Part shown: piece after piece, positions 17,361-25,918 of the stretch
Layout: each line of letters opens with the position of its first letter
Numbering within the stretch: the stretch's first letter is position 1
Notes under the pieces: model-generated
Seen by the model: the letters and a program-made list of their open reading frames with translations, nothing else
What the model was told of the DNA's origin: nothing
Database searches by the model: none
Program-made: the position numbers and the translations under genes
From: Bacteroidota bacterium
Lineage (GTDB): Bacteria; Bacteroidota; Bacteroidia; Cytophagales; Cyclobacteriaceae
Length of the DNA: 58,495 bases
Reading direction: 5' to 3'
Assembly (NCBI GenBank): GCA_018266395.1
Contig: JAFEAM010000007.1
Location: 1,779 to 60,273 of the forward strand

Positions 17361-18881
17361 ATGGCGCAACCATCAGCATCAACCCTGGGAGAACTTAAAG
17401 CCACCGGCTACAAATCCAGAAGCATCAAGACGGAACTCAGGGAGAACCTTATCGCTAAACTGAAAAAGAAGGAGAATCCCTTCGACGGAATCTGGGGATA
17501 TGAGGAGACTGTCATCCCGGACCTTGAACGCGCCGTGCTGGCAGGACACGACATCAATCTCCTGGGCTTGCGTGGACAGGCGAAGACCCGACTGGCCAGG
17601 CTTATGGTGCATCTCCTGGATGAATACGTGCCCGTTATTGCAGGCTCTGAACTCAACGATGATCCGCTCCATCCTATTTCACGATTCGGGCGCGACCAGA
17701 TTACACAACACGGAGATCAGACTCCCATTGCCTGGCTCCACCGCGATGATCGCTACACCGAAAAGCTCGCAACGCCGGATGTGTCCATCGCCGACCTTAT
17801 CGGGGATGTAGATCCCATCAAAGCTGCTTCTCTTAAACTTCCTTATTCTGACGAACGGGTAATCCACTTCGGTCTGATTCCTCGTTCCCACAGGAGCATC
17901 TTCGTGATTAACGAGATTCCTGACCTGCAGGCACGCATTCAGGTTGCCTTGTTTAATATCCTTCAGGAAGGAGATATCCAGATCAGAGGTTTCAAACTCA
18001 GGCTTCCGCTCGATATTCAGTTTGTCTTCACAGCCAATCCCGAAGATTATACCAACCGGGGAAGTATTGTGACCCCGCTCAAGGACCGCATCGACAGTCA
18101 GATTATCACGCATTATCCAAAGACCATCGAAGTGGGGAGGAAGATCACGCAGCAGGAAGCACGAATACAGCAGGAACAAAGCCAGCACATCACCGTACTG
18201 GAAGCAGCCAAGGATCTCGTTGAACAGATTGCCTTTGAAGCACGGAAGAGTGAATATGTCGATGCGAAAAGCGGCGTCTCTGCCAGGCTGACCATTTCAG
18301 CCTATGAAGCGTTGTATGCGGCTGCCGAAAGACGCATGCTGCTCAATGCCGAAAAATCCGCCACCATCAGGGTTACAGACTTCATAGGCGTAATCCCTTC
18401 CATAACGGGGAAGGTCGAACTTGTCTATGAAGGAGAGCAGGAAGGTCCTGGAATTGTGGCGCAAAACCTGGTAGGCAAGGCCATACGCACAAGGTTCCTC
18501 CAATATTTCCCTGACCCCGACAAGTACCGGAAGCAGAAAGAAAAGAGTCCCTACAGGAAAATCACTTCGTGGTTCGGAGAGGGCCATACCATAGATCTAC
18601 TCCATGACCTTCCCCAGACTGAATATGAAAAGCACCTGCGATCAGTTCCCGGGCTCCTGGAACTTGTCAATGAGTTCCAAAAGAACCAGGAACCTGCCAT
18701 CAAGCTATTCCTCATGGAGTTTGCCCTCCATGGTCTGGCAGAATACAGTCTGATCAGCAAACATCACCTGACGCACGGCCTTCAGTTCAAGGACCTCCTG
18801 AGCGGCATGATCCCGATGCCCAGGGAAGGAGAAGACGAAGATGAAGGCGACGATGCTGACTTCGGCAACAGGATGAACTAA
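17361..18881 (+). CDS. AAA+ ATPase, magnesium chelatase subunit I-like (MoxR-like)
   Basis: 506 aa. Walker A is GLRGQAKT (residues 69-76). The Walker B region reads IFVINEIPD, with Asn where Asp is usual. FTANPEDYTNRG is the sensor-1 region, and an Arg-finger-like segment follows (PLKDRIDSQI). This domain order matches ChlI/MoxR-type ATPases that pair with VWA proteins. The C-terminus is acidic (GEDEDEGDDAD). Placed between the VWA gene (23 bases upstream) and the AlbA-domain gene (13 bases downstream), clearly one operon. Proposed role: ATP-driven remodelling of an unknown target. Confidence 0.9.
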   Translation: MAQPSASTLGELKATGYKSRSIKTELRENLIAKLKKKENPFDGIWGYEETVIPDLERAVLAGHDINLLGLRGQAKTRLARLMVHLLDEYVPVIAGSELNDDPLHPISRFGRDQITQHGDQTPIAWLHRDDRYTEKLATPDVSIADLIGDVDPIKAASLKLPYSDERVIHFGLIPRSHRSIFVINEIPDLQARIQVALFNILQEGDIQIRGFKLRLPLDIQFVFTANPEDYTNRGSIVTPLKDRIDSQIITHYPKTIEVGRKITQQEARIQQEQSQHITVLEAAKDLVEQIAFEARKSEYVDAKSGVSARLTISAYEALYAAAERRMLLNAEKSATIRVTDFIGVIPSITGKVELVYEGEQEGPGIVAQNLVGKAIRTRFLQYFPDPDKYRKQKEKSPYRKITSWFGEGHTIDLLHDLPQTEYEKHLRSVPGLLELVNEFQKNQEPAIKLFLMEFALHGLAEYSLISKHHLTHGLQFKDLLSGMIPMPREGEDEDEGDDADFGNRMN

Positions 18882-18894
18882 TGACGGGTGACAG

Positions 18895-19560
18895 ATGCAC
18901 CGGCCGGAATCCATTTCCTATAACGCGGAAAAGGTAAGGCGCCTTCACCAAATGGTGCGCCAGGGCGAAGGCCTGCACCTGGAATTCAAACGCAAGGCAT
19001 CATTTCCGGACAAGATCGCGAGGGAGATCATTGCCTTCGCCAATACAGACGGCGGCACACTGCTCATCGGAGTTGATGACGATGGCAGCATTCCCGGAGT
19101 GAAATACCCCGAAGAAGAGTCACTGGCAATACGTCTCGCCTTGCGCAAACACTGCAGACCCGGCGTGATCTTTCATGAAAACATTTATCCTGTCACAGAG
19201 AAGAAATTTGTGCTGGAATGGACCATTCCTCAAAGCAAGCACCGGCCGCACTATTTTGTGGCTGACGGCAAAAAAACTGCCTTTGTGAGAAGAAAGGACC
19301 AGAGCATCACAGCCAGCACTGAAATGTGCGAGGTCATCCGACGCTCCAAATCCTCCAAAGGAACCCATCTTCAATACGGCGTTGCCGAAGAAAGTATCGT
19401 GCATTACCTCCATAAGCACCATTCTGCCAGTTTAGGGGACATCATTGAGGCTACAGGGCTTAAACTGCCTGTTGCTTCTCATAAAGTTGTCAAACTGGTC
19501 CTTGCCGGAATCCTGACATTGAGCCCCAGTGAAAAGGGTGATGTGTTTGCCTTGGCGTGA
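18895..19560 (+). CDS. AlbA/Schlafen-type (AlbA_2) putative DNA-binding protein
   Basis: 221 aa. Residues ~20-135 carry the AlbA_2 domain signature: LHLEFKRKAS, then EIIAFANTDGGTLLIGVDDDG. This module is found in Schlafen-like ATPases and in transcription factors. Here it stands without the ATPase part. The C-terminal ~80 residues look like a winged-helix (IVHYLHKHHSASLGDIIEAT). It starts 13 bases after the AAA+ gene and is likely co-transcribed. Nucleic-acid binding is inferred from the family. Confidence 0.82.
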   Translation: MHRPESISYNAEKVRRLHQMVRQGEGLHLEFKRKASFPDKIAREIIAFANTDGGTLLIGVDDDGSIPGVKYPEEESLAIRLALRKHCRPGVIFHENIYPVTEKKFVLEWTIPQSKHRPHYFVADGKKTAFVRRKDQSITASTEMCEVIRRSKSSKGTHLQYGVAEESIVHYLHKHHSASLGDIIEATGLKLPVASHKVVKLVLAGILTLSPSEKGDVFALA

Positions 19561-19590
19561 ACATTGTAAATGAAAACTTCACACCCGCCT

Positions 19591-19622
19591 TTTGAATTAT
19601 GATTTCTCTTTTGTTAGCTTTA
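19591..19622 (+). promoter_or_regulatory. Promoter driving the PIN-PhoH leader
   Basis: TTTG at 19591-19594, a 20-base spacer, and TAGCTTTA at 19615-19622 (7 of 8 to TAnnTTTG, followed by G). Predicted start near 19628, just before the structured leader. Confidence 0.5.
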
Positions 19623-19627
19623 GTCAT

Positions 19628-19706
19628 CGATCGGCGACCGCGAAGATACTGCATCACCTGAAGGGTTTCTGAAATCCCCGGTGGAAGTGTCTTCGCGGTT
19701 TTGTTT
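19628..19706 (+). ncRNA. Structured leader or small RNA upstream of the PIN-PhoH gene
   Basis: A perfect 10-bp pair ACCGCGAAGA (19637-19646) / TCTTCGCGGT (19690-19699) encloses a second pair CACC/GGTG and an inner GGGTTT / AAATCCC hairpin with one bulged T, so the whole element folds into one long interrupted stem. TTTTGTTTT follows directly. The features fit either a ~78-nt small RNA with its own terminator or a 5' leader with a terminator-like element controlling the gene that starts at 19742. It could also simply be the long-loop terminator of the preceding operon. Seen in sequence; no known family recognised. Confidence 0.45.
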
Positions 19707-19741
19707 TGACCGCTCGTAAAAGTTCATTTTTTAAACTGCCT

Positions 19742-21091
19742 ATGGTTAAGATCAGGAAGGACAAGGAGAAAAAGATTTTCGTTCTCGACACATCGGTTAT
19801 CCTCTTCGAACACAACAGTATCCTCAATTTTGACGAACACGACATTGGCATTCCCATTACCGTGCTCGAAGAACTCGACAATTTCAAGAAGGGTAACGAC
19901 ACCAAGAACTTCGAAGCCCGGGAATTCATCCGGTTGATCGACAAGCTGGCCAAAGACCAGATGCTGCACAAATGGAATCCGCTCAACGGCAAAACCAAGG
20001 GCAACTTCAAGGTGTTGATGGACACCGGCAGCAACGGCACGCTGGATGCTAACAAGGTCTTTAATGAACACAAAGCCGATCACCGCATTCTGAACTCGGC
20101 GCTGCTGTTGCAGAAAGAGGAAAAAGACCGCAAAGTCATTCTCGTATCCAAAGACATCAACCTGAGACTCAAAGCCAAGTCATTGGGACTTGTAGCCGAG
20201 GATTACACGACAGGAAAAGTGCAGAATGTCTCTTCTCTGTACACAGGCAAGACCATCATCGATAATGTTGATCCCAACGTAATCGATCTGCTCTATGAAA
20301 AAGGCTACTGCCCTCCCGAGGATCTGCTGGGTGAAGCCAGCCTCACCAAAAACCATTACTATATCCTCCGCAGCGGCAAAAAATCAGTGTTGGCTTTCTT
20401 CAACTCTGCCAATGGCATGGTTGAGCAGGTGGAAAAAAGGTCAGTCTACGGCATTAAGCCCAGAAACGCTGAACAGGCATTTGCCATTCATGCGGTCACC
20501 AAACCTGAGATCAAGCTTGTGACCATGCAGGGGGTTGCCGGCACAGGCAAGACGCTCATCGCACTGGCAGCAGCCCTGGAGCAGAAACGCGATTTCAAAC
20601 AGATCTACCTTGCAAGACCCATCGTGCCGCTCAGCAACAAAGACATAGGCTATCTCCCCGGCGACATTAAGTCCAAGCTCAATCCATATATGGAGCCGCT
20701 GTGGGATAACCTGAAGTTCATTCAGAACCAGTACAGTGAGAACGACAAGGAATATTCCAAAATCACAGAGATGGTCAACAACGAGAAACTGGTGATCACC
20801 CCTCTCGCCTATATCAGGGGACGGAGTCTTTCCAATATTTGCTTCATCGTGGACGAGGCCCAGAATCTCACGCCGCATGAAGTGAAGACGATCATCACCC
20901 GGGCAGGCGAGAACACCAAGATCATTTTCACCGGCGACATCTTCCAGATCGACACGCCTTACCTTGACTCCCAATCCAACGGGCTCTCATACCTTATTGA
21001 CAGGATCAAGGATCATGAGCTCTATGCACACATCACCCTTGAAAAAGGTGAAAGGTCTGAACTCGCCAACCTGGCGAATGATTTGTTGTAA
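19742..21091 (+). CDS. PIN-PhoH fusion ATPase/ribonuclease (PhoH family)
   Basis: 449 aa from the ATG at 19742 (a TTG at 19706 is in frame but falls in the leader). The N-terminal PIN domain begins FVLDTSVILF with the first catalytic Asp; ITVLEELDNF and a later DHRILNSAL provide further acidic residues. The C-terminal PhoH domain (residues ~235-445) has Walker A GVAGTGKT and Walker B FIVDEAQN. PIN-PhoH proteins (PhoH2, YlaK type) have been described as RNA helicase/ribonucleases. Length and motifs are normal for the family. Confidence 0.93.
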   Translation: MVKIRKDKEKKIFVLDTSVILFEHNSILNFDEHDIGIPITVLEELDNFKKGNDTKNFEAREFIRLIDKLAKDQMLHKWNPLNGKTKGNFKVLMDTGSNGTLDANKVFNEHKADHRILNSALLLQKEEKDRKVILVSKDINLRLKAKSLGLVAEDYTTGKVQNVSSLYTGKTIIDNVDPNVIDLLYEKGYCPPEDLLGEASLTKNHYYILRSGKKSVLAFFNSANGMVEQVEKRSVYGIKPRNAEQAFAIHAVTKPEIKLVTMQGVAGTGKTLIALAAALEQKRDFKQIYLARPIVPLSNKDIGYLPGDIKSKLNPYMEPLWDNLKFIQNQYSENDKEYSKITEMVNNEKLVITPLAYIRGRSLSNICFIVDEAQNLTPHEVKTIITRAGENTKIIFTGDIFQIDTPYLDSQSNGLSYLIDRIKDHELYAHITLEKGERSELANLANDLL

Positions 21092-21143
21092 GAAGTCAGA
21101 AGCACAGCTGTACCCGGAGAGGGTCGCTTCACTTCGTTCGCCC

Positions 21144-21309
21144 AGAAGCAAATCGACTGAAGTCGATTGCTACAGGGCAATAAAGCGACAAGCCTCTAGA
21201 ATTACTCTCTTAATTTTGAGAGCTTTCTAAAGGCTTGTCTGCTTTATTGCGATGACGATGTAGTTATTAGGTTGGATGTGTGGAGGATTGCTTCGCTACG
21301 CTCGCAATC
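21144..21309 (+). repeat. Direct repeat R4, left copy (palindromic, bounding the RHS island)
   Basis: About 166 bases almost identical to 29610-29776, in the same orientation. It contains three hairpins: AATCGAC/AGTCGATT at its left, a long imperfect palindrome with arms 21177-21195 and 21231-21250 (GCAATAAAGC, then A or none, then GACAAGCCT), and GATTGC/GCAATC around CTTCGCTACG at its right. It resembles a non-coding REP/MITE-type element. Together with the other copy it brackets the RHS cassette island; positions 21092-21366 contain no gene. Confidence 0.85.
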
Positions 21310-21366
21310 TTACTATGCGCCGATCACCAACAACAATTTCCAGCGCCAGTCAGTGAACTTACATTG

Positions 21367-21397
21367 AAAAAAAGAAGGTCCTCCGTGGAGGACCTTC
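21367..21397 (-). terminator. Intrinsic terminator after the gene fragment at 21418
   Basis: 10-bp perfect stem GAAGGTCCTC / GAGGACCTTC with loop of 4 (21374-21397); on the minus strand it is followed by seven T (plus-strand A run 21367-21373). It sits 20 bases after the stop of the fragment on that strand. Confidence 0.9.
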
Positions 21398-21417
21398 CAT
21401 TATCAGAAACCTAATCC

Positions 21418-21666
21418 CTACAGCACCACTTCAGCTTCGCCTGTATTCCCTGCGTGGTCATAGGCTATGGCGTGTAGCTTCGTGCCGGACAAGTTCGGAT
21501 TGACCACTGTGGCGGTATAAGTCCACTCACCGGGTTTTCCCGGATTGTTAACCGCCGCAGTCTCCAATGGAATGCCCCCGAAGGTACAAATATCGAACCG
21601 GTTTGTGGAGGACATCACGAAGCTTAGCGAATTATCATTTCGTTTGAAACGATAGGATTTTGGCAA
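21418..21666 (-). pseudogene. C-terminal fragment of a larger secreted protein
   Basis: 82-codon frame, but only the last ~53 residues look like protein (GGIPLETAAV to the C-terminal TGEAEVVL). They resemble the end of an Ig-like/bacterial surface domain (LHAIAYDHAGNTGEA). The upstream half reads through repeat R1, which is also present at 26412-26561 outside any such gene, so the start is not authentic. It ends in front of a strong terminator. Best read as the surviving 3' end of a gene cut by insertion of the cassette material. Confidence 0.5.
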
Positions 21667-21723
21667 GGGGTGCGGCGGTGAAAACGTTTTGATGAAACGT
21701 TTCGCTTTTTGATTGATTACAGC
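21576..21723. repeat. Repeat R1, left copy
   Basis: Matches 26412-26561 almost base for base (CCCCGAAGGTACAAATATCG at the start, GATTGATTACAGC at the end). It contains an ATCATTTCGTTTGAAACGAT inverted repeat and two AAACGTTT blocks. Followed directly by R2 here. Confidence 0.8.
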
Positions 21724-21726
21724 GAT

Positions 21727-21790
21727 AAAGTGAAAAAGCCTGGAGACTGCCTCGAATATTGGAAACTGATTTCAGGCTTTTTCTACTTTA
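21727..21790. repeat. Repeat R2, copy a (hairpin)
   Basis: Ends form AAAAAGCCTG / CAGGCTTTTT, an inverted repeat flanked by AAAGTG and CTACTTT, a terminator-like structure on both strands. Other copies: 26344-26404, 27386-27448, 29567-29595 (truncated) and 29798-29860 (diverged). Confidence 0.8.
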
Positions 21791-21829
21791 GCGGATCATG
21801 AAGGTTTTGAAAACCCTATTATTTGGGCT

Positions 21830-21960
21830 GCAAGGCTATCAAAAAGGAATGGACGGGCCCAACTGCCGGTCCATTTTTCCGTAAGGTCATTTTCCTTACG
21901 CCGAGAATCAGGAACTTAGATTCAGTTCGGAGTAAAACAGACAATGTGATGCACTACAAA
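21830..21960. repeat. Repeat R3, copy a (3' tail of cassette 1)
   Basis: Conserved tail read on the minus strand right after the small downstream gene; the stop of that gene lies inside its edge. It holds a hairpin AATGGAC / GTCCATT followed on the minus strand by CCTTTTT, so it probably terminates cassette transcription. Copies: 23513-23640, 23731-23855, 27489-27620, 29891-29957 (partial). Confidence 0.8.
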
Positions 21961-22250
21961 TTTGGCTGACCCATAGAGTTCTTCTTGGGCCCTTTGAAAC
22001 CCAGTATTCCAAGTCCTGTACCAATCACAACAAGTACTGAAACAACCGTGGAATTGGCTGAAATTGCTTGAGTAACTCCCTCAATCCTATCTAGTCTTTC
22101 AGTAACATCTTCTGCGCCACTATTAATTTCAGTCTGTATGGATCTCAATCGATCGACGTGAACCATAATTTCAGTGGTCTCCGTGTAAATCGTGATTATA
22201 TAGATAAGCGAAAACAACAAAGCGACAATTGAAAATATTCTGTATTTCAT
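21954..22250 (-). CDS. Small membrane protein, candidate immunity protein of cassette 1
   Basis: 98 aa from the ATG at 22250 (MKYRIFSIVALLFSLIYIIT). Two membrane helices (residues ~5-24 and ~73-93) flank a coiled-coil-like region (VDRLRSIQTEINSGAEDVTERLDRI). Its ATG overlaps the RHS stop by four bases (ATGA), the tightest coupling in the island. In polymorphic toxin systems the gene after the toxin tip is usually its immunity gene; a membrane location would suit a toxin acting at the inner membrane or periplasm. Inference from position only. Confidence 0.65.
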   Translation of the reverse strand: MKYRIFSIVALLFSLIYIITIYTETTEIMVHVDRLRSIQTEINSGAEDVTERLDRIEGVTQAISANSTVVSVLVVIGTGLGILGFKGPKKNSMGQPNL

Positions 22251-23353
22251 GGTATAACTGTTAAGTTTTCTTTTTCGAAGAAATAGGCTCGATGCGTAGT
22301 TTTGTAATAGCCCCAAGGATGAATTGGCGTATTTTTGCTCGGTATGCCATAATAGAGCATCCGATCAATTAAGTAACTCGTTCCCTCATAAACATTCCAT
22401 CCAATGGATTTAAGTAACGAGTAAGAATTTTGATTCCAAGGGTACTTTGGATTCTCGTCTATTGTCTTCATCTCTTCAAGATCCTTCCTCCAATATTTGG
22501 TACCTTGACCAGTCTCACCGAACACATTATTGCTTTTATTTTGGCCTGCATTGGGATCATCGTTCGTTGGCTCGATCAATTCTTTCATTGGGTCAATAGG
22601 TTTTGATCGAGGCCCCGGCCCCTCCAAGGCAGCCAAAGCATAACGCAGATCAGTGGATCCTAATGCCTTAGCAGTCTCGTAGAACCCCAGTGCGGCGTAA
22701 GAGTCTTTAGGTGATGTATTCTCCCAACTGTTATGATATTCATTATAAGCATACCCAGAGGCGAATGACTCTTCATCTCTATTATACATAACTAGCCCAG
22801 TGTTTGCTGACCAGCTTCCTCCATTTGCCGAACTCAATAGGGCCCCAACCGCCTGGCTGGCAGACATAGCAGGTCCGTAAAATCCAGGATTCCATGCCTG
22901 ATATCCCTCACTGTTTGCGGGCCTGCCAGTTATATAATCATGACTCCACGGCATTCCGGCAGTATAGGCTGCCTGCGAGCAAACAAAACACTCTGCATCA
23001 GCACCCCCCGGATCATTAAATGTTGCCGGATTATTGAAAGCAAAATGATACGGACTCATCTCTGCATACTTCGCGCTCAATGGATCTACCTGCGTTAACC
23101 TGCCCAGAATGGGATCGTAGTTGCGGAAATCCAGATCATACATGGAGGAGAATGCATTGTACTCGGTGCCGCCATTGGCGAGAAAGTTATTCGGCGTAAC
23201 CGCTGGTCGTGTCCAACTCCGGGCTGTCTGCATACCAAAAGTATAATACTCGTTGGACTGCAATATCGGTCCCGGTGTGTAGCTGATGGTGATATCGTCC
23301 CCGCCATTCGGCGGGGCAAGCTCCATATACATCCACCTACGTTGTACGTTCAT
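22247..23353 (-). CDS. RHS C-terminal cassette 1 (5'-truncated, orphan toxin tip)
   Basis: 368 aa. Homology to the other cassettes begins at about 23295 (DDITISYTPGPILQSNEYY); the first ~17 residues come from unrelated sequence with a GC-rich hairpin. The RHS-associated core is complete: LDFRNYDPILGRLTQVDPLS, then YHFAFNNPATFNDPGGAD. After it comes a unique tip of ~255 residues starting near AECFVCSQ, with no motif I can name. No signal peptide or RHS repeats remain, so by itself it probably is not exported. It may act as a donor for a full-length RHS gene elsewhere. Confidence 0.75.
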   Translation of the reverse strand: MNVQRRWMYMELAPPNGGDDITISYTPGPILQSNEYYTFGMQTARSWTRPAVTPNNFLANGGTEYNAFSSMYDLDFRNYDPILGRLTQVDPLSAKYAEMSPYHFAFNNPATFNDPGGADAECFVCSQAAYTAGMPWSHDYITGRPANSEGYQAWNPGFYGPAMSASQAVGALLSSANGGSWSANTGLVMYNRDEESFASGYAYNEYHNSWENTSPKDSYAALGFYETAKALGSTDLRYALAALEGPGPRSKPIDPMKELIEPTNDDPNAGQNKSNNVFGETGQGTKYWRKDLEEMKTIDENPKYPWNQNSYSLLKSIGWNVYEGTSYLIDRMLYYGIPSKNTPIHPWGYYKTTHRAYFFEKENLTVIP

Positions 23354-23512
23354 AATCTACTTAAACATCAACGTCTTTTGATGACTTGACCGCAGAGACT
23401 CAATGGCGCTGAGAAATTTAATGATGAGAACTCACTATTTGAAATCCAAGACAAACAAATGCAGCCTCCAAATCAAACAATTACTCAATCACCACGTCGC
23501 CAAATTTCCACA

Positions 23513-23640
23513 GCTACTAAAAAGGAATGGACGGGCCCAACTGCCAGTCCATTTTTCCGTAAGGTCATTTTCCCTACGCTGAGAATCAGGAACTTAGATT
23601 CAGTTCGGAGTAAAACAGACAATGTGGTGCACTACAGAAA
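23513..23640. repeat. Repeat R3, copy b
   Basis: Nearly identical to 21840-21955, here without R2 and without an adjacent gene. Lies in the 514-base gap 23354-23867, which otherwise holds only R3 copy c and short unassigned sequence. Confidence 0.8.
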
Positions 23641-23730
23641 TCGACAATCAGCAAATCAGCGATAGTAATCACCTTCCACTCATCAGACAATCTTGCTCAC
23701 GAACGTTTTAAAGACCTCATTATCTATGCT

Positions 23731-23855
23731 GTAAGGCTATCAAAAAGGAACGGACAGTCTTACTGTCGGTCCCTTTTTCCGTAAGGTCCTCATCCCTATG
23801 CTCAGAATCAGGAACTTAGATTCTCCTTACTGAAAGCAGACAATCTGGTGCACAA
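23731..23855. repeat. Repeat R3, copy c (3' tail of cassette 2)
   Basis: A diverged copy. The hairpin is kept with changed bases on both arms (inner AGT/ACT where the other copies have GG/CC), which suggests selection for the RNA fold. It begins 13 bases past the stop of the small secreted protein gene. Confidence 0.75.
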
Positions 23856-23867
23856 CAAACACCTGCT

Positions 23868-24296
23868 TTATTCGGGTAGAACCACTTTCTCCTTTGAAAT
23901 TACCTTCTTGCCAAAATCCTTATTCCTTGCATCGTGGAAGAACTGAACAATTTTGTACTTAATGATCTTCCTAGTCCCTCTCATTCGAAGCCTTTCGATC
24001 TGCACTGCATATCTAACGTTCTCTGCAAAAAACATATCATCAGTTAGAATTACCATTTTACCAAAATCACATAGATATTCACCAGGATCTGCCCTTAAGG
24101 CCTTCGGTAAGATCGAATGGTCGATTGCAACATTGCATTTTCCAACCATTCGACTTTCAAAGCTAAGATCAATAGATTGCTCACTTATAATTTTCCCGGC
24201 TATTGCACACAATTCCGCCTGATTTGATTGCGCCCAACATAAGTTTATCCAAGCATTGAAAGTAATAATCACCAATGAGATAACTGAAATCTTCAT
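23868..24296 (-). CDS. Small secreted protein, candidate immunity protein of cassette 2
   Basis: 142 aa from the ATG at 24296 (an in-frame GTG at 24302 is also possible). The N-terminus MKISVISLVIITFNAWINLCWAQ is a signal peptide. The mature protein has three cysteines and a basic C-terminal half (MRGTRKIIKYK). It starts 10 bases after the end of the RHS cassette 2 tip, the position expected of an immunity gene; a periplasmic immunity protein would imply a periplasm-acting toxin. No family recognised. Confidence 0.65.
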   Translation of the reverse strand: MKISVISLVIITFNAWINLCWAQSNQAELCAIAGKIISEQSIDLSFESRMVGKCNVAIDHSILPKALRADPGEYLCDFGKMVILTDDMFFAENVRYAVQIERLRMRGTRKIIKYKIVQFFHDARNKDFGKKVISKEKVVLPE

Positions 24297-24306
24297 GACC
24301 ACGTAC

Positions 24307-25918
24307 TCAATTAATTATTCGACCCTCTAAGGCAATTGAAAATCTAACGTCATATCCACTTTGTGTCGTCACCATGAATACCCCCCGACCACTCAAATCG
24401 CCACTCCAAATCTTACCAAGATAACCAGGAAAAATTCCAGTTTCCCCCTTGAATAAATCCTCTCGAAATACAGTTGCTCCGCTGGGATCGATTACCTGAA
24501 ACATCCCTCCCTCAACTGCGTGCAATGACCAAGGGACGTTCTTATTTGGAAATATATATGAGTAGTCAAAACTCTGTACATATTCGATTATGTCTGCTCG
24601 GGTGAATGAACCACCACTGATCTTAGCTTCTAGGGGATCCCACCATTTTTTGTTGAAATCATCCCTGAAAAGATCAATTAATTGGCCTTGTGACAGGTAA
24701 GAATCCTGCGGCACATCTCCCTGTGTTAGCTCATCATCATTAAATTCAAGATCATATCCTTTTTTAGTAATAAGTTCCCTTATGGACTGTGTGTTCCTGA
24801 CCCAATCTCCTGAATATCTTCCATCGGTTCCCTGTTTGCCTGCATATGGGTTCCACACAAAAGCCGGACTATATAAAGTATATCCAGAATATCCTGCGTC
24901 GGAAAGTTCGCGCTGGGCTCTTGAAATCTTAGATGGCGTCGCGTAAATCGCACTCAGATTTCATCTACTATTGGTATAAAATCCCATGAGTGCTGGTCCG
25001 TAAAAATCAGGATTCCAGGATGACATACTTCCCTCATTGTTTGCTGGCCTGCCAGTTATATAATCATGACTCCACGGCATTCCTGCAGTATAACATGCCG
25101 TTGTCAGATACTCAGGATCAGCCCCACCTGGATCATTGAATGTCGCCGGATTATTGAAAGCAAAATGATACGGACTCATCCCTGCATACTTCGCGCTCAT
25201 AGGGTCTACCTGCGTCAACCTGCCAAGAATGGGATCATAATTGCGGAAATCCAGATCATATAAGGAGGAGGATGCGTTGTACTCGGTTCCGCCATTGGCG
25301 AGAAAGTTATTCGCTGTAACCGCTGGTCGTGTCCAACTCCGGGCCGTCTGCATGCCAAAAGGATAGTATTCGTTGGACTGCAATATCGGTCCTGGTGTGT
25401 AGCTGATGGTGATATCGTCGAAATACACATCTACCAAAGTAGGATGCTCGTTGGATACGTAAACATAAGCATATCCAGGCTCTCGTGCCGTGTAAGAGGC
25501 ACTGAGAAATCCTGAGGAACCCAACTGGCTGTAGGCTAAGTCAAGAAAATTATAGTTCAGGTCGTACATCAGAATGGTGACAAACACCTTCGGGTCGGTG
25601 CTGTTGTTGGAACCGTCGCCATTTCCAGAAGCTTCCAGGCTACCCCAGCCATTAATGGCTGCACGGGCCGTGTTCACCTCCCCACCGCCGGGAGGGGTGA
25701 GACTGAAGGCCGAAAGTAATGCAGATGCAAATGCTGTCAGGTTACTGGCAGTGCCTGAAGGTGCCGCATACTTGGCATAGGCCTGGATACCGACCACATC
25801 ACCCGGGTATACGCTGAATGACTTCGCCACACCAACCTGGCGGTTAAGACCACCATTCAGATAGGCGGAGTTGGTTCCGGTGTGGGCATTAGTGGTGACC
25901 GGTGTCCCCGTTGACGGA
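24307..25918 (-). pseudogene. RHS C-terminal cassette 2, interrupted by an in-frame TGA
   Basis: Two frames (24961-25971 and 24307-24858) are in the same phase and separated only by TGA at 24961-24963. Reading through gives TNSR-stop-NLSAIYATPSKIS and continues to the end at 24307. The N-terminal part has a carbohydrate-binding-like region (PGDVVGIQAYAKYAAPSG; YFDDITISYTPGP), then the RHS core (YDPILGRLTQVDPMS; FNNPATFNDPGGAD). The unique tip is ~235 residues (SRAQRELSDAGYSG ... GRGVFMVTTQSGY). The first ~18 codons of the upper frame are antisense of a recombinase fragment, so the true homology starts near 25918. Probably a dead orphan. Confidence 0.75.
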
